Source of the DNA: Ephydatia muelleri
Taxonomy: Eukaryota; Porifera; Demospongiae; Spongillida; Spongillidae
Direction of reading: 5' to 3'
Assembly: GCA_013339895.1 (NCBI GenBank)
Contig: JABACO010000010.1
Coordinates: 8,365,453 to 8,429,452 of the forward strand
DNA length: 64,000 nt
Shown: piece after piece, positions 1 through 13,100 of the stretch
Numbering within the stretch: position 1 is the first letter of the stretch
Layout of the letters: every line of letters starts with the position of its first letter
Notes under the pieces: model-generated
Databases searched by the model: none
Seen by the model: the letters and a program-made list of their open reading frames with translations, nothing else
Told to the model about the DNA's origin: nothing
Program-made: the position numbers and the translations under genes

Positions 1-306
1 GTATGAAGAACGTTGATAGTCACCACTTTTTTTTTACCAGTGTGGATACAACATTGAACTTAGTGTTTTTGCAAAATAAAAATGTTGATTATGAATAACC
101 CCTGAGAACCTCAAATGGTTTTATGTGCAACTGTCATTTTGAGTGGATTTAACAATAAGTGTGGCTAAGTGGGTTACATAACATTCCAACCTCAGCAATC
201 AAAACTATAATGCACATAAAACCATTTGAGGTTCTCAGGGGTTATTTTATTTTGCAAAAACACTAAGTTCAATGTTGTATCCACTGACTATCAACGTTCT
301 TCATAC
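1..306. mobile_element. Palindromic MITE-like element
   Basis: The first ~110 bases and the last ~100 bases of this block are reverse complements apart from small insertions. The outer ends read gtatgaagaacgttgatagt on the left and its complement at 287-306. No coding potential is seen. A short non-coding element that is nearly all inverted repeat is the hallmark of a MITE. The left end coincides with the window edge, so the element may extend further out. Confidence 0.75.
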
Positions 307-897
307 AGTATTTGTGAAATCTCTGTTATAAACTGATTTAATGTTTAACTCTTTGACTTCCCTCCAAAATGCATATCATATATTGATTGTAAATCCTGAG
401 ATCTTGGGTCAAACATGCAACTATGTTCAAAGTGGGGATAAAGATAAGGCATTTCAAAGTTGAGCTTATCAGTAACGTGGTTAATTGTTCAGCAATGCGT
501 ATCTCCTAAACCATTAAGGTTATTAAAGTAATACATGGTTAAATGTCTTCTTATATGAAGACAACTATATATGGGAAGTTGCATCAAAATCTGAGAGATG
601 CTGTCCATCTGCTTTGTCAAATGAGGTGGATTGACCCCTAAACTATCTGTATGGTAACATCTGGTACAAACGGTGGAAGCATCAAATGTACAATAGCAGT
701 CATACACTGGCGGTACGCACTTTATTGACCTTTCCCATTGAAAATGAATGGCTTATTAAAGATTCCACACTTTTAACTTTGCAACAGTTAGTCGGACTTT
801 AATTTGAGGTGCATAAGATTTGTGTCAACTATAACATTTGAAAACTACCATGTTTTTTTCTGCCCCATATGTGTATGTACATGCATGTACATGTATA
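307..897. other. Gap with no supported gene
   Basis: AT-rich sequence with short open frames only. No splice-flanked homologous exon, RNA gene or tandem repeat is recognised. Confidence 0.4.
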
Positions 898-1484
898 TGG
901 GACACTTTCCACGAAAACGGCCCATCACATATAATTATTGTGTAATACATGACTGTATAAAATGTTATAAAAATTCTTTGCGTTTGAATCATTATAACTT
1001 CCGAATGATTAACGTTATCGACTTCCTATTTTCAACACACACCATTTCTCAATGGTAAAATACATTTTGGGGCCTTGCACTGCTCTGTGCAAGTATTGCA
1101 ACGTCCAATATCCCACCGGGTTCAAACCTACCATAACTTTCAGTAGGAGTAATCAAATCACTTCAAATTCGGTTTGTAAATAGAGAGGTCCCTACATGCA
1201 CATTTTCCCGCTTGATATGGCGGGACACAATTTGCCACGATAGGTACAGGAACCTCTGTACCCACAAACCAAATTTTAAAAGCGATTTGATTACAGGAGA
1301 ACCGAAAGGTATTTGGCGGGTTTGAACCTAGTGGGGCATCACACAATGCAATACCCCAAAACGTATTTCACCATACAGAAATGGTGTAGTATGAAGTGTT
1401 GAGAATAAGAAATCAATAGCCTTAACCGTTTGGAAGTTATAGTGATTCAAACGCAAGGGAATTTTGAGGGGCAATTTTGTCCCA
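898..1484. mobile_element. Palindromic repeat, TGGGACA-ended family
   Basis: The left arm starts TGGGACACTTTCC and the right arm ends TTGTCCCA. Arms of roughly 250-290 bp are diverged reverse complements around ~1200. Shared blocks include a Tcgacttcctattttcaacac stretch near the left end and its complement near 1400, and mirrored ggggTTCAAAcc blocks. The same blocks recur in the larger palindromes at 17494-24180, 37624-38350 and 38351-39152, so this is one family. No transposase frame is visible, so it is probably non-autonomous. Confidence 0.7.
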
Positions 1485-1489
1485 TACAT

Positions 1490-1775
1490 GTAGTATGTGT
1501 TTTATGTACATGTATATGTGAAAATGTACATATGAGTGTGTGTTTTATGTGTAGTGTACATGTATGTGTGCATGTTTTATGTATGTGTGTACATGTATGT
1601 ACATGTATGTGTGTACAAGTATTAATGTATGTATAGCTATATGTGTACTTTTATGTATGTGTGTTTTATGTATGTCTGTACATGTACATGCATATGTGTA
1701 TATGTATGTATACATATGTGTACATGTATGTATTATGTGTGTGTTTTATGTATATGTGTGTGTATGTGTATACAA
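1490..1775. repeat. TG/TACATG-rich low-complexity tract
   Basis: Degenerate runs of tgtgtg mixed with atgtacatgtatgtgtg. The Cys/Val/Met-rich open frames across it are an artefact of the repeat. Confidence 0.8.
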
Positions 1776-3260
1776 TTTATTTTTACTGATCATTTGAAGT
1801 AACAATAGCACCATAAACAAACATGTACAAAATAAAATTCTATGTTCTTGACCTTCATGTCTTCTCAGCCTTGTAGAGACTCACTGATGGAAGAACCATG
1901 TGTGTAGCTATGTTGGTGATTCAGTGTCAGCTCTCTTGAACTGATATTGAGGCAACAACAGAACTTGCAATGAAAGCTGCAATTGGCATGCCTTGGAACC
2001 AACTTAGGACTTTAAGAAGGTAACTAGAACTTGTTAATAAGATTACCTATAGGCTGCTATAGCATGCATGGATTTGATGGTTGATTTGAACACATACATC
2101 CCTGCACAAATGAAAAGGTTTACTGCTGTATTACTTTAATCAACTGCCACAATATAATTGAACTCCAACGTAGTACAGTTTTACTAAGACATCGCAGCAA
2201 CACATAACTCGTTTTCAAAGTGTGCATCTACATACATGTATTGCTAACATCGTCAATCAGACCGCCCCGGCCACCGCCATGCCATAGTATACATAAATCG
2301 GTCGTATTCAGCGCCTTGGTACGGCTCACAGAAAATAAGTCTGCTAACAACAACAACCAAATCAAATACAACCAGCATTCCTGTATACGTTTATACAAGT
2401 TTTTGTCACTCATGTCAGGCAAATTAACGAACAAAAGCTTTTTGAAACCAAGCACTCTAAATGGAGCGCTATTAGTCACAGGCCCGTATAATGGCGTATA
2501 TTTGCATAAAAATAATAAATTTTATGCCGTTTGAGTCCTCGAAGTGTGCATAACACAGATATTCACCTGTACTGTGCTTACCTTCAACGGATTACAAAAG
2601 ATAAGCCAAATTCCAATGCCATGCGATAATGAGGGTCTAGTTACTTATTACGTAGGTAAAAGTGGGGACGAAACCTAATGTCCATTTTTTCAATGCAATG
2701 AAACACAGCCATTAAAGTTTATAACCGTTAAACTCCACTAGCTAGCCGACATAATTTTAATAATTATAACTTTATCTTTATTCTAAGTACTACGCAATGA
2801 CTACTTCGTTATGAATAAATTATGCGCGGTAGAAACTTTTTGTCTTGATTTTAGTTTACGAATGGTTCATGGTATAATCTTATAAAGCACAGATTCACAA
2901 TCAGTCCGATTTATCATACATTATAAACGTGTTTGAAATTCAATTTGAAAAATAAAGCAAGATGACCGCCTATGTATGGGCCATTTCTCCATATGTGCAG
3001 TTGCATGGCTTTTGAACTTCTAATCTTGAGACAAACATACCGATCATGGATCCAAATGCACGATCTGCAGAGAGTATTTTACTAAGGAGGACTATATCTA
3101 ACCTGTCTTGAAAGATTTTGAGCCCTGAGTCTCTGGCATGCTTTAAGATTAAGGCAGTTATGAAATGTAGCACTGTCATCATTATACAGGCTATCTAGTT
3201 GTTTGATTAGCAGTGTGAAAAAAAAAAATCATTGTGAACTTGAATACAAAGTACAGGTGG
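1776..3260. other. Gap; possible minus-strand exons, unassigned
   Basis: No gene is confidently recognised. Two minus-strand frames are noted. At about 3045-3178 an open stretch ends at a good GTATGT donor. At 2228-2415 a frame opens MSDKNLYKRIQE, followed by a hydrophobic run of about 17 residues like a membrane anchor. Neither matches a family I know, and they may be chance. Confidence 0.2.
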
Positions 3261-3687
3261 TTAATTAATCTCCTCCCCCTTGTCCTGTAAAACAGCTCAC
3301 CACAATTATCTGTGTAACATGTTTATTGAGTTCTGCCATCATGCCCACCTTGGAGTGAGGGTAGAGTTGAGCAGCGGTATTACACCTGACTTAAGCCATA
3401 CCTGGCCAGTGGATATACTTGTCCTCAATTGGGAGAGAGTGAAACATGCTGCCTTTGACATCACGGTGACCTCTCCCTTAATTCCTTCAATCCTAACAGC
3501 AGCAAGCCTGTTTGAAGGGGCTGCAGCAGAGGAGACTGAGACCAGAAAGCATATAATCAATGACCCAAAGTATTTGGAGCTGGGCTGGGTGTATACAGCA
3601 TACCCAAACTATCTTTATATGTATATTTGTACATTTGCAAATGTATATGTACATACAGAGCACCATGCACTAATTAGCCAAGCTTGA
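3260..3687 (+). pseudogene. Retroelement C-terminal (RLE-like) domain fragment
   Basis: The open frame reads through motifs typical of the C-terminal nuclease region of non-LTR-type retroelements common in sponges and cnidarians: LGVRVELSSGITPD, then DILVLNWERVKHAAFDITVTSP, then ARKH-like TRKHIINDPKYLELGW. The D-x-L-V and AFDITVTSP blocks fit a PD-(D/E)XK-type nuclease core. There is no reverse transcriptase upstream and no start codon at the head of the frame, so this is a 5'-truncated copy. Related fragments lie at 48753-49103 (-) and 57975-58200 (+). Family placement is from memory. Confidence 0.6.
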
Positions 3688-3708
3688 AATTGAGGCAGCA
3701 GCCTCTCC

Positions 3709-3711
<3 letters not shown>

Positions 3712-3752
<41 letters not shown>
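3712..3752. repeat. (CA)n microsatellite
   Basis: Uninterrupted CA dinucleotide run just downstream of the retroelement fragment. It may mark its 3' end. Confidence 0.9.
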
Positions 3753-3753
<1 letters not shown>

Positions 3754-3849
3754 CACATATACCGTGGCTGGATTGAAGCTGGGTAGCATATACTGTATGT
3801 CCGTAACCTTATATGCTTTTTGTGCTGGTCATGTTTTAAAAGTGTGCTT

Positions 3850-5210
3850 CATGTAGTGTTGTGTGTGAGATATGGGGTTGTTGTGGCGTAAGAGAGGAGA
3901 GGCTGTTGAGAAAAGAAAGGGGAGTGTTGTTTGAAAGCAGACCATGGTACAGGAAGCGGAAAATTGAATGGAGTGCTCAGCTTCCAGGTAGACCTCCAGA
4001 ATACATCAAGGGTCAGATTGGTGGTTTTGTACTACAGTACATAAACTTTACCATGGGTGCAGACCTTATACGATTTCTGTTAGATAAGGATATAACTCAG
4101 TCGAGTCTGGCATATCTCCCATACATGTATTCCAAAGGCGTCAACTTTATATTAAAAAATTTAAAATAATAATAATAATAACTTATCGTTTGAGAGCCTG
4201 AAAAAATGGTTGAGTTGCTTCTTGTGATTAATTTGCATGTCGAGACGCTAATCAAGCCGGGTGCGCTGTCAGTTGAGCGCCCCATCTATGCACAAAGTCA
4301 AAACTGGTGTTCAAAACATGTATGTGAAGTGTACATGTAATTTTTGTCATGAAGGAGCGACTGTGTCACCTTTTTATTTACTGTTGTGTTCAGGTGGGAG
4401 TTCTTATCTAACCACAACTGTAAGGTGGTAAGTTTACACAATGCTACACTTGCCACTGCAATTCAGGGAACGTTCTCTCAGAAGATGAAGTGGATCAATT
4501 TTCTAAAAAAAACCATTGAACTCTGACGTGATTGGACCCGTGATTGGACCCGGGGAGCGCACGAGGGAAGGGGATCATCGTTTGAAGGTCTGACGGAGAG
4601 TACTGTCTAAGGCTTTATAATTTTAAGAGTGTGCTAGATATGGGGTGTTCACAAGTGATGTGCATTTATGTTTGACTGTTGGAGGTACTGTTGTTAGGAG
4701 AGGAGAGAGGCCATTGAGAAGACACCTTGGAGAAGTGACTAACCTAGTAGGGGGAGAGGCTGTTTGAGAACCGACCTTGAGATTTAACTCCAGATTACAT
4801 CAGCAGTGGTCAAGGTGGTTTTAGTGTTACGTAATCTTTATCACCGGTGCAGACCTTACAATTTCTGTTAGATAACGATATACTCCCATGCATGCTGACC
4901 TTTTCGCTTGAGATCCTGAAAACTGTAAAACGGTTGGTTGTGGATAATTGGTGCAAATCCAGCCAGGTGCGCTGTGCTGTTAATTCTGCCAATTGAGCGT
5001 TTCATCTGTGCACAAAGTCAAACCTGATGTTCAAAAACATGCATGTGCACATATCCAAGAATGGCGACGCCATTCCTGCCATGAAGGAGCAACCGTATTT
5101 GCGGTATACCTACATGTAAACTGCAGATGGTGTTCTTATCTAGCCACACTTGTACTGTAAGGTCTGCACCCGCGGTAAGTTTACACAACGCTACCTGAGC
5201 CCATATCAAA
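3850..5210. repeat. Old two-copy direct duplication, ~600 bp each
   Basis: About 3860-4450 and 4640-5205 align in the same orientation. Shared landmarks in order are tatggggt, gaggagaggctgttgagaa / gagaggccattgagaag, cctccaga(a)tacatca, ggtgcagacctta, atttctgttagataa, the gagcgccccatc / gagcgtttcatc and gcacaaagtcaaa blocks, tcatgaaggagc, ttcttatct(a)gccaca and gtaagtttacacaa. The divergence suggests an old event. No conserved reading frame spans both copies. Confidence 0.6.
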
Positions 5211-7197
5211 GACAATTCAACCTTTCTGTGAAAGAGTAAAAACGTCCAGCTAGCTCCTGCGTATAATCATAGATAGTAAAGTCTACTTTACTATCTGTGG
5301 TGTAATTCACCAATTCACACGCAACACAGGATTGCAAAGTCGGAGTGGTGCATGCAGGAATGAGTCTATCTAAAGACCAATCACGTGCATATTGTGTAAG
5401 GTCCTCCGTGCACCTGACCATGGTGAAAGCTCGAACTGCTGAAGAAGCCAAAAGTTTGTCCAAGTCTGAGTTGTGTGACCGGAAGCCCGTAATAGCAGCC
5501 GACTTATAAGTACACATATTTCTACGAGTACAGGGTACCGGTACTAGCAGAAGCGGGCCAGGATTGAATGAACGTGTGTTGGCTGATCAAAGACAGGCTG
5601 AGGCGAGGCTATAAAACCCAGTTGCCATCTCCGGACTCAGAAGCATTTCCGCAAATGGTTATGAGGACCGATCTGAGATCTCGTGCTTACATTAGTTAAC
5701 AATTCCATGACGTAAAGCATGACTTACTGCATTACGTAATGACCGCGACCGCAAGTACTGATTACTTTTTCTTTGACAATTTTTAGCACTTTTCCTTTCA
5801 GTGCAAATGCCATAAAATATATATCATTATGATTTTCCGATTTTTCTCTGTCCAGTGATGCAGTCGGAAAATATTTTTGACTTAAAATGAATGGATGTCC
5901 TCTCGAAATTTCTGGATATGGCACACCGCGGCGGCCACATCTAAACTGCATTTTTGCTTTTTACGTTCCTCCCACCCCAAAATGCGTAGCAAGCAGCCCT
6001 GACTCAAGTGTGCAGCCTTCTGCCACGCACTGTTTAGTCGGAGGTATGACCTTCAATCCACTAGTGAATTTGTGGTTGTGCACATGAGATACACAATGGA
6101 ATTCATACCTGATCACGAAGTGGTCTCAGTAAGGTATGAAATGCTCTAAGCTGTTACAACACGTAATAGTACTATAACATCAGACGTGTGAAAGCCCTTC
6201 AAAAGCAAAGCACATCCATGATGCGGTAGCAAATAAAAGATGTACGTATTCCAAGGCTATACACGCGCGACATTAACATTTTGAAAAGCAATATTATATG
6301 CTGCCACTTGTAGAGCATATAGAGGCACATCTTACTCTATTAAGTATACTTATTACAGTGCATGTAGTACTTGAAGGTGTAGGTGGGAAAGCTAAAGGAC
6401 TCTGCATGGATGGGAATGGAATGTGTAATAATTTACAACGTCGGCTACTCTCCCGCTCATAGATTTGGAGCACTCAACTAATGCAAAACACTAATGAATA
6501 CACTCTGACACCTTGTGTGATTTCACACAACACACACATTCCTACAAATAAGTGATATAATACATAATACCTTATCGCAATTCTATGTACAATATACATG
6601 CACCAGTTCAAATAACACGCAGGAATTGCAAATTGAATGAACGCAACAGATATCTCTCCCATATGATCCAATGAAATGTCTTTGAATCTTGGGCAGTGTA
6701 GTATTTTAATTAGCTACTCTCTTCAATCCAGGTGCATAACCTTACCTACATGATTTCTGACCAGTTAGCGCATATGTCATTGTAGGAAACTCCGCCTCAC
6801 CCCCCTCCCGCCCACCACCACCACCCCACCCCCCTTTCCCTCCCTCCTCCCTCCCCCTCCCTTTTAAAGACGCCAACAGCTCATTGACTGTTCGTATCAT
6901 TCTCACGTGCAATTCTCACTCCATCACAAGTTAAGATTCCCGCAAGCCATGCTTATGTAGTATAGACAATATACCATGTATGTGTATTAGCGGCCGCGGG
7001 CCGGATGTTAAAGAACAGCTGCTAAACCGTTAATTAGCTAAACATATAAGATTATACCGGTTGTCTGGACGACAGGGGATTAAAGTTGTATTCCGAATTT
7101 GGTCCATCACTGTATAATTAATAGTGGCTATAGCGTAAGTGTCATTGAGCCGCACCCCCGTCAGTAGATGGGTGTGGCATTTTGTTTACAACACAGA
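5211..7197. other. Intergenic region upstream of the LDLa receptor
   Basis: No gene is supported. A TATAAAA at 5610-5616 could be a core promoter but no convincing gene follows directly. Minus-strand frames at 5206-5517 and 5724-5951 match nothing I recognise. The stretch ends in the presumed promoter and 5'UTR of the LDLa receptor gene. Confidence 0.35.
6786..6868. repeat. Polypyrimidine (C/T-rich) tract
   Basis: About 80 bases almost free of purines on the + strand, except for a few A in cacc repeats, about 330 bp upstream of the receptor start. Mirror-like CT tracts can form triplex DNA and often sit in promoters. A role here is inference. Confidence 0.6.
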
Positions 7198-10100
7198 ATG
7201 AAGGTGGCCGTGCTAACAGTTCTTCTTGCATCATTCGCTCTCTCAGCGAGTGAGTTATGCGTGTGCTGTGTAAATGTGACTGCCGTATCTTAATTGCACA
7301 CTTTGTGCGCTCTTGCTCGCGCATATGTAGCATCGTATACAATGACTGCACCCTTCCCCCCCTCCCCCGAACCCCTACCTCCTCCAAACACCCCCCGCGC
7401 ATTATAACAATTTATGCAAGAATCATGCAGTGGCCATCCAAAGGCCCCGCTCGTATAAACGTAGTTATATTTTGCGAACGCTTCAGTTGACTGGTGACTT
7501 CCCATCATGAGTTGTTTATTAAGCTTTGCTGCCTATATATGACTTTGACTCTATGTTATATGCGTGTAGTTGGTTGACTTTCGTTTTTCAAGATCATGTC
7601 CAATCTGACTTGATCAGGTTTTCTACCAGCACTCATCTTGTACGGTGGCACAAGAGGTCGTGTGAGTACACATAGATATTCAGAGCGTGGTGCGCATGCA
7701 CAGCGCAAGCGAGCTGGGATATCAGAATTGTTGTCGTTTTTGTTGTTGTTGTTTTCCGTGTAACTACTGTACGCACTGACATTGCTATAATTAGTTTGAC
7801 CTACTTGCAAACCTATTTAACATCTCATAAGAGGGTAGGACTGGATTTAGCATTCATAGTCCTTCAAGCTTTCATCCCCACATCAATGGTGACGTCTTTA
7901 TTGCTCCATAAACATTGTTTTTATTGTACAATTACCTAGGCAGTATATAAAATCATGCTGTTCTGTATGGTGCATTAAATTAAATAAAATTATGGGAAAT
8001 AGATAACACTGATTTTAACAAATTCAATGCAGGTGCGTGCCTTGTGAGTCAATTTCAGTGCCAAAATGGAAACTGTATCATAGATAATTGGCAGTGTGAT
8101 GGCTACAATGATTGCAGAGATAACAGTGACGAGATTGGATGCTGTAAGTCACAATATGTACATAAGGAACCAGCAGTTGTGTTGTAATGCACAACCAGAA
8201 CATAGTTGTGCAATAACTAATTACATATGTTGTACCTCTGAATTACATGTGCACAAGCGCAATCTTTGTGCGGATTGCTTCACACTCCCTCTTTCTCTCC
8301 ATGCTTAGCTCCTTGTGCTGCTAATAAGTTTCGCTGCACCCTTGGAGGCTGCATCAATTCTACACTGGTCTGCGATTTAGTTGTGAACTGCCCGTCTGAC
8401 AGATCAGATGAATATCTTTGTGATCAGCGTATGTTAGAATACATTTTTAATATGTGCCATGCAATTTTCAGGCTGACTTTAATCCGCTTAAGTATCAATC
8501 TTCCTGCTGTGAGAATTGTCGAATATATAACGTTTCAGTGGATGTACAATCACACTCGTGTGACACAATTGCTCACTTCATAACCCAAGATTGCCTGTGC
8601 AATCTCATAATCCCTCTGCACTGATGCTTCTAGATCAATTACTTCTAGCCTAACAGATAGAGGCTTGCATTATAGAACAACTAACAGCTGAGTTCTGCCT
8701 TTAAATAAATGAGAATTACTAACAGTTTTAATTGTTTTGATCTCAGAGTACACGTTACAAGAGTTTCAAAATCTGCAACTGTGCCATTATTCAATGTTTA
8801 CCCCACAGCTGTATGTACTAACTTCCGTTGCCAAAATGGACAATGTGTTCTCAATTCAAGCAGATGCAATGGACTAGATGAGTGCGGAGATGGAAGTGAT
8901 GAGGATGGCTGTGGTAAGTCATATAGCTCAGGGATCGATGTGGAGTGTAAGTGGATAGGAGTGTATTGGAGGTGTACATTTGTAGGTTTGTAAGTGTAGG
9001 TGGCATGTGTAGGTGTACATGTGTTGCATCCGTTGGTGGAAGCTTCAGTGGAAAAAGTACATAAACATTAGATAGCAAGTGTTGATTTCCAAACAGAATG
9101 AATCAAACAAAACCTAATACTATCTTCTTTTTTCTTTTTTTTTTGTCACAGGTGCATGCATGTCAGTAAGGTTTATGTACTACAATTTACGAAAAGTTGA
9201 ATGAGCTTTTGCTTTTGAATTCATTGCAGGATCTTGCCGCTCCGACCAGTTCAGATGCCGAAGTGGAAGTTGCATTGATGCGCACAGTGTATGTGACTTT
9301 GTCAATGACTGTGGAGATAACAGCGACGAATTCGGATGTCGTAAGTCCAATAATAATCAATGCCGCGGTATAGGTCTTCATTACGTGAGTCTATCGAGAT
9401 ACCCTATTAATTGGTAGATTTTTGTTAAATAGATCAATGGGGTGTAACGCATCTGATCCAATCCTGGACCCACTTACTGTGCTAATTTGAAAGTATTTGG
9501 GGAAAAAATCTTTCTTTTCAAATTAGCACAGTAATTAATTACGTGGGTCCAGGATTGAACCATCCAAACCGTACACAGCAAAAAAAAGACGCAAATCATA
9601 TTTTGATTCCACAAGTGATCTGTTTTTTCATATCTGTATCAAAATTCATTTTGGTACAGATATGAAAAAACAGATCACTTGTGAAATCAAAATATGATTT
9701 GCGCCTTTTTTTTGCTGTGGTACTCATTAATTTTTAAGCCAAAACCAAAGCTTTACAAACTGATGTCCAGGAGGCCCCCTATATGTTGGTGCAGTTATAT
9801 CATAGCACTGTTTTGTGCAATGATTCACTAGTTCTTCTAAAATACTACAATGATGGAGCAACCTTGTGTATATGAGCAGTGCATGTGCATACACAATGCG
9901 ATAGGGGATTGCTGCAATATAGCTTGTTTATTGTACAGATATATAGCGTGTGTTACAACAATGGCGTCCTTTATCAATGCAGACTGGTGCCAACCATCCC
10001 AATTTGAGTGTGATTACTTCGCCTGCATCAACTCAACCCTCGTTTGCAACGGAGTGTATGACTGCTACAATCGTTATGATGAACATGGATGCCGTACGTT

Positions 10101-13100
10101 ATCTGATGAATCTTATCAATAAAAAATGTATTTTTCAATACCTTGGTTCCAGCAAAAACTCTTTTTTTTTTTTTTTTTCTCGTTTCGATCCAGATTAAGG
10201 CAAAGCGTTTTCATAGGTCGTTATGGACTTAGCGGTCCTAAACTTTTTCCCCCACTGGAACTCGTTTTGTGGCTTTAGGCTGATCCGCGGCTCTACATGC
10301 TGTGGGTGCTTCCGCCAAGAGCTGCTTCCGCGCGCTTCTTCAGGCTTGACTGGAACGCTATTTTTTAATTTACTTGGTAGGGTACTGAGTACGGTGTGTT
10401 GCGTCAACTTAGTACATATTCATAACCTGTCAAAATAAAGCAACTTGCTTAGTGACGTAATTACGTGACGCCAATGTAACTATTTAAATTAGTCAAATTT
10501 GCAGTTCCAAACACCGTTTCTCTTTCACCCCTGCAACTTCCACGTGTCGTTTCACCTAAGAATACGCCCATTGTAATGAGTTGCTACTGCATACTGCAAC
10601 CAGGGTACCAGGCTAAAATTTAGCAAATTTATTGTGTGCGGATTTTAGTTTGTTAATCACTATACACATACATGTATTAAATCACTGATAAAATACAGCC
10701 AAGCCTCCAGACTAAATCTATATGTTACATCTATTGCTGTTTTCTTAATTAAAAAAAGAATACTAATAATGAAATAAAACACTTATCATAGCCTAGATAA
10801 ATTAAATCAAGTTTCGTGCTACTTTTAAATACTGCATTGTAATGGTATATATATTTATATTCACCACAGCTTGTTCGAATTATAATTGTTCCAATGGACT
10901 GTGTGTGTCAAATGCGAGCAGGTGCAATGGTGTGAATGACTGTGGAGATGGAAGTGATGAGCAAGGCTGCGGTAAGATTATGCCAGAATATAACAACATG
11001 CAAATAAAATATGTTATGATCCATGTATACTGTTAACTTGACTACTGAAACAAAACTGAATACTCTGTGATAATCGTGTTGAGTTTATAGCCAAGCTACT
11101 CTACCATTATTAAAACATGTACTGGCAACACATTATACTAAAAATGTATTTATGTCTGCAGCAGCCAATCATAACCAACTCCTTTTTACAAAAGAAGAAA
11201 AATAACTTAGTGGCTCTACAAGTATTTGGAGAATTAAATGGTATTGAAATGTGGTTAGAATTATTTGTCCTTTTCTAGCACTAGATCTATCTTCATAATG
11301 TAGCACTAATTTGTTGGATGTGGTATACAGTTTAGAGAGGTAGGTAAGCGAGTTTCGTTGACTTAAATGGCTCTCTCGTTACAGGATCCTGTACTTCTTA
11401 TGAAATCAGGTGTAAAAATGGAAATTGCATTCCTTCCAGTTACGAGTGCGATGGCAACAATGACTGCGGTGATCACAGTGATGAGTTTGGCTGTGGTAGG
11501 TTCCATTCTACTATGCATGCAACATATTATATGTATACTGTTGGTGCCTCCCACTCCCAATGTCATACAAATGCACTTCTCTTTTTACATAAATTTGCTT
11601 ACAGTTATACTATGCATGCCTTAGGGAGAGGAGGCCATGGACATGGTGTGCAACCTTTTTTAGTTACCTCAATTTTTGCTCAAGTGTTCTACCGATAATG
11701 TACATAGATATGCATCTAGTGCAGCGATGAGTTTATGAAATGCATACTTTCATATGGAATTGAACCCTACTGATGCACATGAATTACACATTCATGATTG
11801 CTTTTATTTTGGCAGGAAAGATAATCTAAATCACAGGTAGTCAATGTCTAGTGCACTAAACATGATTGGGAAGTAACATCCTACTCAATAACAATGGGAT
11901 TTTAAATGGCATTACGTACCATTTTTATGGTACAATCTGGTTATCGCATTAGTTTTCATAGCTATCAAAATGAAGCGCGGCATTCAGTGGCCACGGAATT
12001 CACTAATACCTTTCCCTTGCAGGTTCATGTTTACCCACACAGCTTCAGTGTAGGTATGGCGGCTGCATCAATTCATCCCTGGTCTGCAATGGAATGAACA
12101 ACTGCTATTTCCATTTAGATGAAGAAGGATGCCGTACGTCCAGAAATCATTCATACACTATTAGTTATTGTTATTCATTATACTCAAAACACTGAACCTC
12201 ATAGAAGAATAAATTTAAACATTTATATATAAATATAAAGAAAACCTGGAGAGATGAAAGTGTCTATTTAAAAATACTATCACACTGGTGGCAATAACTA
12301 TATATAAGTAATTCATTTGTTTCTACACCATTCCTTTGTTCAGCATTCAATGAATCATAGATACTTCAGTCAAAACAATGAAATTTTATCCCATATTGGA
12401 GTGGCTCTGGAAGTACTTTTTGAATTTGATAAATGGAAAGAGTCTTTGGATAACCATAGATGATCAAGATAGGCAATCTGAGGATTTTATTATACAGTGT
12501 GTAAAACATTTAAAGTGCAGCAAACAAACATGTCAATGATAGCTACGGAATGGGAGCAAGCATCTTTTGTTTGTAATTTTGTTCTTTTAGCTTGTGAATA
12601 AGCATTTCTGATAGTACAAATTATAATCAAACAAAGTATATTTATCTTGCTATGGTAAAACTGAAGTGGATAACTTTGCCTAGAACATTAACACACAAAC
12701 TGGTACACATATGGATTAAACTGTACCATGTGTATACATCTATATAATGCATTTAATTATCATCAATGTACTTTTAGCTTGTGTGTCCGGGTATCGCTGT
12801 TCAAATGGGTTATGCAGATCAAATTCAACTATATGCGATGGATGGAATGACTGCTCTGATGGAGCTGATGAGGCTGGTTGTGGTAAGGACCAATTACATT
12901 GCTGCACTGTATTATTATACTATATTTACTATTGTACTTGATGAATACATCTGCTGAAACAATGTCTATGTATTTCAATGTATTATTTCTTTGGTAAGCA
13001 ATCAGATTTCCTACTTTTATCTGTATTTTATGCTTTAGTTCTTTTTTTTATTTTGGCATTCAAATACTATTTAAATCGTACAATGTAAGCTTTTATATAA

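Noticed and set aside
2228..2479. Minus-strand frame with a hydrophobic run
   Set aside because: No recognisable homology or splice partner; mentioned only as an unassigned possibility.
5206..5517. Minus-strand frame of 103 codons with a faint resemblance to the N-terminus of FAD-linked dehydrogenases
   Set aside because: The match is limited to a few residues, with no following exon for the FAD-binding domain.
7142..7508. Short frames around the first receptor intron
   Set aside because: No conserved content; the true coding piece is the 52-nt signal-peptide exon at 7198-7249.
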